A stretch of DNA of 24,997 bases, taken from the NCBI GenBank assembly GCA_049972525.1, contig JBMFKI010000018.1:1-24997 (forward strand), written 5' to 3'. The notes below the pieces were generated by a model that saw nothing but the letters and a program-made list of their open reading frames with translations, made no database searches and was not told the origin of the DNA. The DNA comes from JAVZLQ01 sp049972525 (GTDB lineage: Archaea > Thermoproteota > Bathyarchaeia > Bathyarchaeales > Bathycorpusculaceae). Numbering within the stretch: position 1 is the first letter of the stretch; every line of letters starts with the position of its first letter. This document shows, one piece after another, positions 1 to 6,771 of the stretch. The translations under genes and the position numbers were made by a program.

Positions 1-112
1 CATTGTAAATGTAGACGAGGAGGAATATGGCTAAACCTATTACAAAACCTAAAATTAAGGGCAAAAACCAATACTTGGCAAACTCGAAGAACCTTTCACG
101 ATTCAGCCTCAA
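1..112 (-). CDS. Membrane protein, N-terminal fragment, last visible gene of the hydrogenase operon
   Basis: Only the first 37 codons are present; the gene continues past the left edge. The proposed start is a TTG at 112-110 that overlaps the TGA stop of the NuoK-like gene by two bases. The frame is closed upstream by a stop, and a GAGGAG Shine-Dalgarno-like stretch lies about 11 nt before the TTG. The peptide begins with a basic, aromatic segment (MRLNRERFFEFAKYW) and then one hydrophobic helix of about 20 residues. From operon position an antiporter-like subunit (NuoL, M or N type) would be expected around here, but the fragment is too short to identify. It could equally be a small single-helix accessory subunit. 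Confidence 0.55.
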   Translation of the reverse strand, partial: MRLNRERFFEFAKYWFLPLILGFVIGLAIFLLVYIYN

Positions 113-426
113 GACTTTGTATGCTCCTCATCCGCGCTTCGTTCTATTTCTGCCAGTTTTCTGATGTCACATGTCCCATATTTCTTAGCAGCTATAACGA
201 GCAAAGCAAAAACTATGGCAGTTACACAAGTGTCCGTGGAAAAAGCAAGCACCAGAAATGCTTCACCCAAAGCTCTATTCAAAGAGGACGCCAATAAAAC
301 AAAATTCATCGAAGCCGCCAAAGCAATAATTTCAATGGAAATTAACACTTTCACGAGATGACGCTTGGTTAGTAAGCCGTAAATGCCGACAGCAAGCAAA
401 ATAACCGACAAAATCATATAATCCAT
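109..426 (-). CDS. NuoK/MrpC-like membrane subunit of the hydrogenase complex
   Basis: A 105-residue protein with three predicted membrane helices, the usual size and layout of NuoK (about 100 aa) and related MrpC/HyfE-type subunits. The second helix carries the buried glutamate expected of the family (ISIEIIALAASMNFVLLA), part of the proton path in complex I. In the third helix, where NuoK has its second glutamate, this protein instead reads STDTCVTAIVFALLV, with an aspartate nearby and a TAIVF segment that recalls MrpC. The start ATG overlaps the TGA stop of the preceding NuoJ-like gene by one base (TGATG), so translation is probably coupled. The family call is firm; the exact subtype is not. 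Confidence 0.85.
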   Translation of the reverse strand: MDYMILSVILLAVGIYGLLTKRHLVKVLISIEIIALAASMNFVLLASSLNRALGEAFLVLAFSTDTCVTAIVFALLVIAAKKYGTCDIRKLAEIERSADEEHTKS

Positions 427-890
427 CAGCTCTCACTCTCCCTCCGCTCATAAAGAATTATGGCAATGCCTAAAGCAACAGTCATTATAACTAAACCTTG
501 TAGTATCACATCTATAACTCTCAAATCCCAAAGCGCCTTCGCAAACGAAAAGTCCGAAGAAATATTAGCTGGCGTAACTGCAACAGACAAGAAAACCGAC
601 GGAAGAGACAAAACAACCGCAAGTAAGGCAACAGGGAAAATTTTCTTTAAAGACTTTTCCTTTTCTGGCTTCTCACTGAGCATTTCACCTGCCAAGAAGA
701 GAACGGCTAAAGTTCCAGCGCCCACAGCCAATTGAAAAACAGCTACAAAAGCTGCACCACTTAAGGCATACGAAATACCCATCAGCGCAAACATGCAAGC
801 TAAAGAAGCAACAGAATAAACTGCCTCATCAAGGTGAACAGCCAAAAAAGCCGAAACAACAAGTGCAACAGCAAGCAACTCAACAATCAT
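426..890 (-). CDS. NuoJ-like membrane subunit of the hydrogenase complex
   Basis: A 154-residue, very hydrophobic protein with about five predicted helices, similar in size to NuoJ/FpoJ. It lies between the NuoI-like and NuoK-like genes, the conserved I-J-K order of complex I operons. The segment ALSGAAFVAVFQLAVGAGTL matches the NuoJ helix that packs against NuoK and contains the flexible pi-bulge region in complex I. A charged loop (SEKPEKEKSLKK) separates helices 3 and 4. The start ATG overlaps the NuoI-like stop by four bases (ATGA). It is assigned mainly by order, length and this conserved helix, since NuoJ proteins are poorly conserved overall. Confidence 0.85.
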   Translation of the reverse strand: MIVELLAVALVVSAFLAVHLDEAVYSVASLACMFALMGISYALSGAAFVAVFQLAVGAGTLAVLFLAGEMLSEKPEKEKSLKKIFPVALLAVVLSLPSVFLSVAVTPANISSDFSFAKALWDLRVIDVILQGLVIMTVALGIAIILYERRESES

Positions 891-1267
891 ATTGCTGAGC
901 TACCTCCACCCGCAGAGTCTGCCTTAGGCTTCACAACCAAATCAGATTTATTAGTTGATGCAAGTTCAAAAATCTCTGAACTCTTTATCGCATTTCTAGG
1001 ACAACTTTCAGCGCACTGATAACAAAAAATACAATGGTCCAGGTGAAAGAGCGGCCTCATTTTACCTTCCACATTAACCATCTCAATAGCCTTCGCCGGG
1101 CAATCCCTAGCGCACAAACCACAACTAATACAAAGATTTATATCAAATATTTGCCTGCCACGAAAGCCAGCGGGAATCTTCGGCTTTACTTCTGGATACT
1201 TCTGAGTTGCAGGCTTCCTAAACACGTGAGAAAACACTTCCCTCAAAATCGGCGATAACTTGACCAT
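887..1267 (-). CDS. NuoI-like 2x[4Fe-4S] ferredoxin subunit of the hydrogenase complex
   Basis: A 126-residue polyferredoxin with two complete [4Fe-4S] motifs, CxxCxxCxxxCP at Cys46/49/52/56 and again at Cys79/82/85/89. It should relay electrons between an external carrier (ferredoxin is likely) and the cluster of the NuoB-like subunit at the cytoplasmic face. The N-terminal stretch LREVFSHVFRKPATQKYPE is the amphipathic membrane-surface segment typical of NuoI, and the C-terminal 25 residues are a loose Gly/Ser tail. An SD site (GAGGTG) lies 9 nt before the ATG, at the end of the NuoH-like gene. No NuoE, F or G input module is visible, which fits direct ferredoxin oxidation. Confidence 0.92.
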   Translation of the reverse strand: MVKLSPILREVFSHVFRKPATQKYPEVKPKIPAGFRGRQIFDINLCISCGLCARDCPAKAIEMVNVEGKMRPLFHLDHCIFCYQCAESCPRNAIKSSEIFELASTNKSDLVVKPKADSAGGGSSAI

Positions 1268-1276
1268 TTTCCGTTT

Positions 1277-2266
1277 TCACCTCAATAAATTAAGCCACAA
1301 GCCAACGCCAACAGTCGCGGCTAGAGAAAGAAACGCCAAGGGCAAAAGCAATTTCCAGTTAACAGCTAGAACCTGGTCGATGCGTAACCTAGCAAAAATA
1401 CATGTTAAATACTCTGTGATCACTACGACTATCAGAAGTTTAAGCATAAACCACAATGTATACCATGCAGCAGGCGAGCCGTAAAATACAGGACCATAAG
1501 GTCCACCCAGGAACAGTTCAACAGCAATCGCTGCGCCTAACACTATTTGTACATCTTTGGAGAGCTTAAGGAAAGCCAATCGCCTACCAGTGTATTCGGT
1601 TTCATACCCAGCAACTATCTCAGTTTCAGCATGGGGGACATCAAACGGATCTTTCTCTAACTCTGCTTGAAGAGTGATTAGGAAAAGCGCGAAATTCCAT
1701 GGAACTACAAGCGCAAAAGGGATACGCTGCACAGCCGCTATTGCTGATATACTAATACTTCCCGCCAAGAAGGCTGGAGCTAGAGCGAGGATGAAGAGGG
1801 GGATGTCGTATCCCAAGAGTTGCGTTAAAACTCGCGTCGCACCTATCGCACTGTAGGGGTTTGTCGAAGACCATCCTGAAAGGAAAAGCAGAAAGTTGGC
1901 AATAGAAACCAACGCTAAAACAAGAATTAAGTCGCCTTCAAAATTTGAACCAAAAATAACGTTTGTTCCATCAATTGGCAAGAATGCAAAAGAAAAGATA
2001 AAAACAGAAAAGGAAAAAATGGGGGCAAATCTGAAAACAAAGTTCTTCACGTTAAATGGAACGATATCCTCCTTTGTCAGCAACTTAATGAAGTCAGCAA
2101 GTGGCTGAAGAACCCCAGCGGGACCAGTATAAACGGGACCCATTCTATTCTGCATTCGAGCTTCAACCTTCCTTTCAACCCAATCACAAAACATAGTAAA
2201 CAGCAATATGAAGGTAAAACCAGGAAAAACCAGAACACGGAAAACAAAGTTCAGGTCCAAACTCAT
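1277..2266 (-). CDS. NuoH/EchB/MbhM-like membrane anchor subunit
   Basis: A 329-residue integral membrane protein with about eight helices, the subunit that joins the catalytic arm to the ion-pumping arm. Diagnostic motifs are ERKVEARMQNRMGP followed by a TGPAGVLQPLADFIKLLTKE block, which form the quinone-site/NiFe-subunit interface, and DPFDVPHAETEIVAGYETEY, the acidic loop shared by NuoH and hydrogenase homologues. I chose the ATG at 2266 because a GGTGAG SD lies just upstream. A longer frame from 2311 would overlap the end of the large-subunit gene and add 15 residues without family resemblance. The gene starts 13 nt after the large-subunit stop and ends 9 nt before the NuoI-like gene. Confidence 0.93.
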   Translation of the reverse strand: MSLDLNFVFRVLVFPGFTFILLFTMFCDWVERKVEARMQNRMGPVYTGPAGVLQPLADFIKLLTKEDIVPFNVKNFVFRFAPIFSFSVFIFSFAFLPIDGTNVIFGSNFEGDLILVLALVSIANFLLFLSGWSSTNPYSAIGATRVLTQLLGYDIPLFILALAPAFLAGSISISAIAAVQRIPFALVVPWNFALFLITLQAELEKDPFDVPHAETEIVAGYETEYTGRRLAFLKLSKDVQIVLGAAIAVELFLGGPYGPVFYGSPAAWYTLWFMLKLLIVVVITEYLTCIFARLRIDQVLAVNWKLLLPLAFLSLAATVGVGLWLNLLR

Positions 2267-2279
2267 TTTAAACTCACCT

Positions 2280-3866
2280 TTACCTGTCTGTGCATGAGAA
2301 ACATGGATCAAGGCTTACGAAACTGGCGGGCACATCTGCTACGTTGCCACCCTCTGCTATATGAGCAAAAGAGGGAATATTAGCAAATGTTGGAGTGCGC
2401 ACTTTAACGCGCTCTGGATATGCTGTTCCATTGCTTTTCACATAATAAAATAGCTCACCTCTAGGCGCTTCCACGCGGCCGATAGCTTCACCGGCTGGCA
2501 CGGTTCTAGGAACTCTAACTCTGTAGGGTCCACTCGGAAGATGGTCTAAGGCATATTGTATTATGCTTACGCTTTCGCCAATTTCATCCAAACGAACCAT
2601 AAGCCTTGCCCACGAGTCGCCTTCACTGTAAGTGATAACGTTAAATGGTATCTCGTTGTAAGCAGCGTAAGGTTCATCTCTTCTAACATCCATGTTTACC
2701 CCAGAGCCTCGTGCCACAGGACCAACAACACATAGTTTTAATGCGTCCTGTTTGCTAAGAACTCCAACATTCCTTGTTCGCATTTTCAATGTCGAGTCAC
2801 CCTCAAAAAGGCTCTTGTAAAAAGTTAGCCTTTCCCTTAAGTTTGCTAATTTCGCCTTAATTTTTGGCGCGTCTTCTTCTTTCAAATCTCTCCTTACTCC
2901 GCCTATCGTGATGAATGATGCAAGAACACGATTGCCAGTAAGCATCTCCACAATGTCCATTATTGGCTCTCGGTCCCGCCACATATAATGAAACAAAGTT
3001 TCATATCCAATTTCAAAACCAGCATGACCCAAAAGAAGCATGTGACTGTGAATTCTATTCAGCTCTAAAATTATCGTGCGCAAATATTTGGCTCTAGGCG
3101 GTACGCTTACTCCCATAATTGCCTCAACAGTCTGACAGAAGCAAGCAGCATGACATGCATTGCAAATGCCACAGATCCTCTCAACAAGATAAATATCCTG
3201 CAAATAAGTGCGGTTTTCCGCAGCTTTTTCAATACCCCTGTGAACATAACCAATTCTGGGCTCAACTTCCCTCACAATTTCCCCCTCAACTCTCAAAGAA
3301 AACTTTTCAGGTTCTATTAATGCGGGATGCTGCGGCCCCAGCACGATGTTTATTAACCTTTCTCCGTTGGAAGCATGCTTTCCATCACTTAAAACTTTAG
3401 AGTTGTCTACTTTACTTGGAATATTCGCCACGGAAGCTTCCTTTCTAAGCGGGAAAACGTTTTCAGGCCAGTCTTCCGGAAGAATCAACCTTTTCGGATT
3501 TGGATGCCCCTCAAAGGTTACACCGAAGAGGTCGGACACTTCCCTTTCATGAAAATTGGCTCCTGAAATGATGTCTGTTATACTTTCGATTTTTGCATTT
3601 TTCTTGGGCACTTCTGCTCCTATGGTAATTATGGTGCCACAAGTGCGAATATGATACATTAGTTCAATTGTCTCGCCGAGGTCAACGCCAGTGATTGCAG
3701 CGATACCTGCATTCTCATCTAGCTTAAGCACGGTCCTTATAGCATCTTTGTGAGCCCCAGTTTGGACTCGAACACAGCTTTTTTCAGGCTGCAGGGTTCT
3801 TGTTTGAACTATTCTATTTCCAAGCGAATCGCTTAAAACTTTCAAAAATTTATCAACACTTGCCAC
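2280..3866 (-). CDS. Fused NuoC-like and group 4 [NiFe]-hydrogenase large subunit
   Basis: A 528-residue fusion. Residues 1-145 are a NuoC/30-kDa domain (HEREVSDLFGV, then HPNPKRLILPEDWP and FPLRK). From GPQHPALIEPEKFSL near residue 177 onward it is the NuoD/hydrogenase large-subunit fold. Unlike NuoD, it keeps both metal-site motifs: RICGICNACH with Cys232 and Cys235, and DPCFSCTDR with Cys522 and Cys525. An active Ni-Fe centre catalysing H2 evolution or oxidation is therefore expected. The protein ends at the arginine of the second motif, so no C-terminal extension is present and no maturation protease would be needed; CooH-type enzymes are the known precedent. Translation starts at a GTG 7 nt after GGAGGG, overlapping the small-subunit gene by 14 nt. 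Confidence 0.93.
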   Translation of the reverse strand: MASVDKFLKVLSDSLGNRIVQTRTLQPEKSCVRVQTGAHKDAIRTVLKLDENAGIAAITGVDLGETIELMYHIRTCGTIITIGAEVPKKNAKIESITDIISGANFHEREVSDLFGVTFEGHPNPKRLILPEDWPENVFPLRKEASVANIPSKVDNSKVLSDGKHASNGERLINIVLGPQHPALIEPEKFSLRVEGEIVREVEPRIGYVHRGIEKAAENRTYLQDIYLVERICGICNACHAACFCQTVEAIMGVSVPPRAKYLRTIILELNRIHSHMLLLGHAGFEIGYETLFHYMWRDREPIMDIVEMLTGNRVLASFITIGGVRRDLKEEDAPKIKAKLANLRERLTFYKSLFEGDSTLKMRTRNVGVLSKQDALKLCVVGPVARGSGVNMDVRRDEPYAAYNEIPFNVITYSEGDSWARLMVRLDEIGESVSIIQYALDHLPSGPYRVRVPRTVPAGEAIGRVEAPRGELFYYVKSNGTAYPERVKVRTPTFANIPSFAHIAEGGNVADVPASFVSLDPCFSCTDR

Positions 3867-4389
3867 TCTGCTTCCCTCCTTCGACGGATTTTAGCAGCTT
3901 CACTACACCGTCAATTATTGCCTCCGGTTTTGGCGGGCAACCTGGAATGTAAACGTCAACTGGAATGATCTTGTCAACTCCGCCAATCACGCTGTAATTT
4001 CCTTCAAAAACACCTCCAGAACATGCACACGCTCCTATCGCAACAACGAATTTAGGTTCAGGCATCTGCTCATAAATGCGCTTCAACCTATCAGCGCATT
4101 GTCTAGTAACAACACCCGTGGTTAATAGGATATCTGCGTGTCTTGGCGAAGGTTCAAGCAAGATCCCGAAACGTTCAATATCATATCTGGGCGTTAAAAG
4201 CGCAACAACCTCAATGTCGCAAGCATTACATGCCCCGGAATTGAAGTGGAGAATCCACGGTGACTTTAGCCTCGCCCACTTCAGAAGACTAGCACCACAC
4301 GTTAATGGTCGCCTCCTTCTAACAGAAGTAGACCTGATATAAAAACAACAAATAAGTAAATCATAAAGAGAAAGACGTTGGACATGCAA
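3853..4389 (-). CDS. Group 4 [NiFe]-hydrogenase small subunit (NuoB/EchC/MbhJ-like)
   Basis: This subunit carries the proximal [4Fe-4S] cluster that passes electrons to or from the Ni-Fe site. Likely ligands are Cys54 and Cys57 in SGACNACDIEV, Cys121 in GACACSGG and Cys151 in PGCPP. The CxxC-DIE form is that of energy-converting hydrogenases; complex I NuoB has adjacent cysteines. The core from SLLKWARLKSPW onward matches the family closely. The start is unclear: the only ordinary in-frame start is a TTG at 4389, giving a 30-residue non-conserved leader and an 88-nt overlap with the NuoA-like gene. A strong AGAAGGAGG site sits at 4311-4319, close to the conserved core, but no in-frame ATG, GTG or TTG follows it. 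The function is secure, the N-terminus is not. Confidence 0.9.
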   Translation of the reverse strand: MHVQRLSLYDLLICCFYIRSTSVRRRRPLTCGASLLKWARLKSPWILHFNSGACNACDIEVVALLTPRYDIERFGILLEPSPRHADILLTTGVVTRQCADRLKRIYEQMPEPKFVVAIGACACSGGVFEGNYSVIGGVDKIIPVDVYIPGCPPKPEAIIDGVVKLLKSVEGGKQSGKC

Positions 4390-4643
4390 AGCGCTAGCGC
4401 TGCAAAAGCCATCAATAGCACCGATGAGTCAAGAATAATAAAGTAAACGAGATAACTAAAATGAGAAACGCTTATTTTCAATTTTCCGAAACTCAATTCT
4501 TCACCACAAGCATAAGTAGATTTACGATCTCCGTCACGCACAGATCTAGCTGATAGCGAAAGACCAAGAAGATACATTACAAAAGACAAAACGAGAATTA
4601 AAACGAAAGCAACAGCTAATTCAATGACCGTATAGATCACCAT
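4302..4643 (-). CDS. NuoA/FpoA-like membrane subunit, first gene of the hydrogenase operon
   Basis: A 113-residue protein with three predicted helices, the usual NuoA size and topology. The loop after helix 1 reads STYACGEELSFGKLKISVSH, matching the Y-x-C/S-G-E region of NuoA/FpoA, followed by FSYLVYFIILDSSVLL, where family members have FxxFDVE. The glutamate of that motif is missing, although the aspartate remains. In complex I NuoA holds the loop next to the quinone cavity. Well-known group 4 hydrogenases such as Ech, Mbh and Hyc are described without such a subunit, so its presence here is notable. ATG at 4643 is chosen; a GTG one codon earlier is also possible. Confidence 0.82.
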   Translation of the reverse strand: MVIYTVIELAVAFVLILVLSFVMYLLGLSLSARSVRDGDRKSTYACGEELSFGKLKISVSHFSYLVYFIILDSSVLLMAFAALALCMSNVFLFMIYLFVVFISGLLLLEGGDH

Positions 4644-4646
4644 CAC

Positions 4647-4972
4647 TCACAATCTTAGCCCTCATATATCATCGCTTTGCACTTAAACACCTTCTCCGAT
4701 CAAACCTCTCCAGACACCACAATGATATATACTTTCTGAGGCTCTATAGCCGTGCTCATCATTAATGCGTTACAAAACAGACATCACGATTTTAAGTTTT
4801 CCGTTGTTAAACTTGAAAATTTGAAATAATCCCCTTAAGCTATTCAGCTTATTTTTTGTTTTCATCCACGCGCGTCATTTCTGTCGCAGATCAGGCATGC
4901 CGTAATACGAGTATACACACGAGTAAGTTTAAAAACGAGGAGAAAATCAGTCAAATAGAGAAAGTGGAAATG
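4647..4972. other. 326-nt intergenic region upstream of the hydrogenase operon
   Basis: There is no credible coding frame and I found no RNA gene here. The left end holds two possible minus-strand TATA elements for the hydrogenase operon (about 4663-4670 and 4724-4732). A short dyad, GGCT-N4-AGCC at 4740-4751, lies just upstream of the second one. The right end contains an AAAAA stretch (4931-4935; T-run on the minus strand) about 38 nt beyond the stop of the EF-like gene, which may end that transcript. The centre, roughly 4780-4900, is AT-rich with nothing recognisable. Confidence 0.6.
4724..4738 (-). promoter_or_regulatory. BRE/TATA-like promoter of the hydrogenase operon
   Basis: The minus strand reads AGAAAG (BRE-like) followed directly by GTATATATC, about 90 nt upstream of the NuoA-like start. 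It predicts a transcript start near 4702 and a leader of about 60 nt. A second TATA-like GATATATG at 4663-4670 would give a leaderless transcript. The sequence does not settle which is used. Confidence 0.5.
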
Positions 4973-5233
4973 CTAGAGCTTTTTGTATACGATGTCCCTT
5001 TCTCTTACACGCTGAGTAACCTTTAAGCCTACGCTTTGCCCAGCTTCAGCTCTCTGAACATTTTTATGCTCAATCTGCATTGACTCTACAACTTGTTCAA
5101 AGTCCGTTGTTGGTCCCTTGATGGCTATGTGGTCTCCGACAGCTAATGGTGCAGTAAGCTCAACCACCGCAACGCTGATTTTTGAGAAGAAGTGAGTTAT
5201 ACGTCCAACTTCAACAACGTTTTCTCCGCTCAA
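4973..5233 (-). CDS. Small translation elongation factor-like (EF-Tu domain 2-type) protein
   Basis: An 86-residue beta-barrel protein resembling domain 2 of EF-Tu/EF-1A without any GTPase domain. Family hallmarks are VGRITHFFSKISVAVVEL, APLAVGDHIAIKGPTTDF and VESMQIEHKNVQRAEAGQS followed by VGLKV. Such stand-alone domains are common in archaea and usually 80-90 residues long; their role is not established. I chose the TTG at 5233 because GGGAG lies 8 nt upstream and the resulting length fits the family. Longer versions from an ATG at 5272 or a TTG at 5293 add residues that look unlike the family. It lies 49 nt downstream of the methylthiotransferase gene and is probably co-transcribed with it. 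Confidence 0.85.
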   Translation of the reverse strand: MSGENVVEVGRITHFFSKISVAVVELTAPLAVGDHIAIKGPTTDFEQVVESMQIEHKNVQRAEAGQSVGLKVTQRVRERDIVYKKL

Positions 5234-5282
5234 TTTTTCATCTCCCAACAAATAAAATAGTTGTTTCAACATAAATAATTTA

Positions 5283-6569
5283 TTAGCAAACAACCCCTCT
5301 CAGATAGTTGCTGAAGACTTCGACAATTTTAACATTCAATATTTTACCAAAAACATTGGCATCGCCTTTAACTGCAACTGGCTTGTAAGCGAAGTTCCGT
5401 CCAACCCAAGTGCCAGAAACCTTTCCAACTTCATCTATCAGAATTTCGCCAGTCCATCCAACCCAACGATTATTCCTTTCAAGAGCTATTTTGCGTGCGA
5501 TACTTGCCGCTAATCGACTTCTGCGCCTAATTTCGTTTAGAGGCACAAAATCCTTTTCCATCTTTGCGGCAGCAGTTCCTGGTCTGACAAAAAACTTTGA
5601 AACGTTAACTATGTCTGGCTTAACCTCCTCAATTAGCTGAAGGGTTTTTTTGAAAGCTTCTTCGCTTTCTCCAGGAAAGCCACATATCACATCGGTTGCT
5701 ATCGTAATTTCCGGGATGCCTTCCCTGAAAGCTTCTACTATCTTCTTGAAGTCTTCAGCTGTATAGAACCTTCGCATGCGCTGCAGAACTTGGTTGTCGC
5801 CACTTTGAACTGGTAGATGGATAAACTTGAATATTTTCTCAGCTTTAAAAGTTTCAATTAGCTCGTTTAAGATGCTCATTGTCATGTTTGGGGTCATCAT
5901 GCCCACTCGCACTTTGAAGTTTCCGTCGATACTGGAAATTGTCCTAAGCAGTTTTGCGAGGTTTGTGCCCAAATCCAGTCCGTAACATGCAACATCTTGT
6001 GAGGTTATCCAAAACTCCCGTACGCCTAAAGCCAAATCTTGCCTGACTCTATCAACTATTTCCTCTAAACCATAACTTCTCAAATGTCCCCTAGCAAAAA
6101 CTACGCAGCAGTAGGCACATGAGCCCAAACAACCATAGTTTACGGGGATAATACTTACCAATGGATTTATGGGCTTTCTCGGCGAGTTCAAGCTTGGCTT
6201 GGCAGCTGAAGCGTCTTTTAATGCAACCACCTTTTCTCCGCTCAATACACGCTTGACAACTTCGACAACTTCTTTTCCAGCCGCTGGTCCAATAACTCCA
6301 TCGAATCGCACCTCTTTGACCAGCCTTTCAAAGTTGATGAGCGGCAGACACCCGGCAACAACAAGCGTTTTACTTTTTGGAACACGCCTTAAGAGTTCAA
6401 TCATACGGTTTTCTGTCGGTCCCTTAACAGCACACGTGTTATAAATCACAATTTCAGCCCTCAAAGGAGAGTCAACCAGCTCGTAGCCAGCCTCCGCTAG
6501 ACAACCAGCCAAAACCTCACCGTCAGCCACATTTGAAGAGCAACCGAAGCTTTTAATGAAAACTCGCAT
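5283..6569 (-). CDS. tRNA t6A37 methylthiotransferase (e-MtaB/CDKAL1-like radical SAM enzyme)
   Basis: A 428-residue MiaB-family enzyme, likely adding a methylthio group to N6-threonylcarbamoyladenosine at position 37 of ANN-decoding tRNAs. The N-terminal UPF0004 domain supplies three cluster cysteines (Cys10 in SFGCSSN, Cys46 in NTCAVKGPTE, Cys74 in VAGCLP). The radical SAM motif CLGSCAYC provides Cys147/151/154. A TRAM-type RNA-binding domain follows at about residues 365-425 (TGEILIDEVGKVSGTWVGRN). The ATG at 6569 is chosen because MRVFIKSFGCSSN is where homologues begin; the open frame continues 52 codons upstream with no family character. The archaeal/eukaryotic subgroup, rather than MiaB or RimO, is inferred from the sequence style. 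Confidence 0.9.
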   Translation of the reverse strand: MRVFIKSFGCSSNVADGEVLAGCLAEAGYELVDSPLRAEIVIYNTCAVKGPTENRMIELLRRVPKSKTLVVAGCLPLINFERLVKEVRFDGVIGPAAGKEVVEVVKRVLSGEKVVALKDASAAKPSLNSPRKPINPLVSIIPVNYGCLGSCAYCCVVFARGHLRSYGLEEIVDRVRQDLALGVREFWITSQDVACYGLDLGTNLAKLLRTISSIDGNFKVRVGMMTPNMTMSILNELIETFKAEKIFKFIHLPVQSGDNQVLQRMRRFYTAEDFKKIVEAFREGIPEITIATDVICGFPGESEEAFKKTLQLIEEVKPDIVNVSKFFVRPGTAAAKMEKDFVPLNEIRRRSRLAASIARKIALERNNRWVGWTGEILIDEVGKVSGTWVGRNFAYKPVAVKGDANVFGKILNVKIVEVFSNYLRGVVC

Positions 6570-6606
6570 TTTACCATCACAATACATTAAATGCTTCAAA
6601 AAGAGA

Positions 6607-6617
6607 TAAAAATATAG
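6607..6617 (-). promoter_or_regulatory. TATA-like promoter of the methylthiotransferase gene
   Basis: On the minus strand CTATATTTTTA lies about 40-45 nt before the chosen ATG (6569). This predicts a start near 6586 and a leader of about 17 nt, which independently supports the shorter start, because the longer frame would begin upstream of this promoter. Confidence 0.5.
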
Positions 6618-6688
6618 AGGTTTCCAGCAACCGAAATTAACATGTATTTGAAAGGGAATTAGCGTAATCCTTAAAAAGTCAATACCCA

Positions 6689-6721
6689 ACATAATTAAAA
6701 CATAATTAAAACATATTATAT
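6689..6721. repeat. Three 11-bp tandem repeats running into the cdrS-ftsZ TATA box
   Basis: ACATAATTAAA occurs twice in exact tandem (6689-6699, 6700-6710). It is followed in register by a degenerate third copy, ACATATTATAT (6711-6721), which itself forms the TATA element. The 11-bp period is about one helical turn, so a regulator bound at each unit would face the same side of the DNA. A role as operator for the downstream ribbon-helix-helix protein is inferred from position only. Confidence 0.7.
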
Positions 6722-6724
6722 ACA
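6712..6724 (+). promoter_or_regulatory. TATA promoter of the cdrS-like/ftsZ operon
   Basis: CATATTATATACA lies about 50-60 nt before the ATG at 6772. This predicts initiation near 6745 and a leader of about 27 nt that contains the GGGGGAG SD site at 6760-6766. Confidence 0.6.
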
Positions 6725-6771
6725 ACTATAGGCAATCCACAGTGAATTTTATGCCACCAGGGGGAGATGCC

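Noticed and set aside
2280..3866. Annotation of the large subunit as NuoCD/FpoCD NADH or F420H2 dehydrogenase
   Set aside because: Both CxxC nickel-binding motifs are intact; complex I NuoD and FpoD have lost them.
4647..4972. Possible box C/D guide RNA or small ORF in the largest intergenic gap
   Set aside because: An ATGATGA C-box-like string occurs on the minus strand, but no correctly placed D/D' (CTGA) boxes were found; the longest ATG frame noticed is about 19 codons.
6570..6725. N-terminal extension of the methylthiotransferase up to 6725
   Set aside because: The 52 extra residues do not resemble the family, and they cover the gene's own likely TATA element and part of the ftsZ-side repeats.
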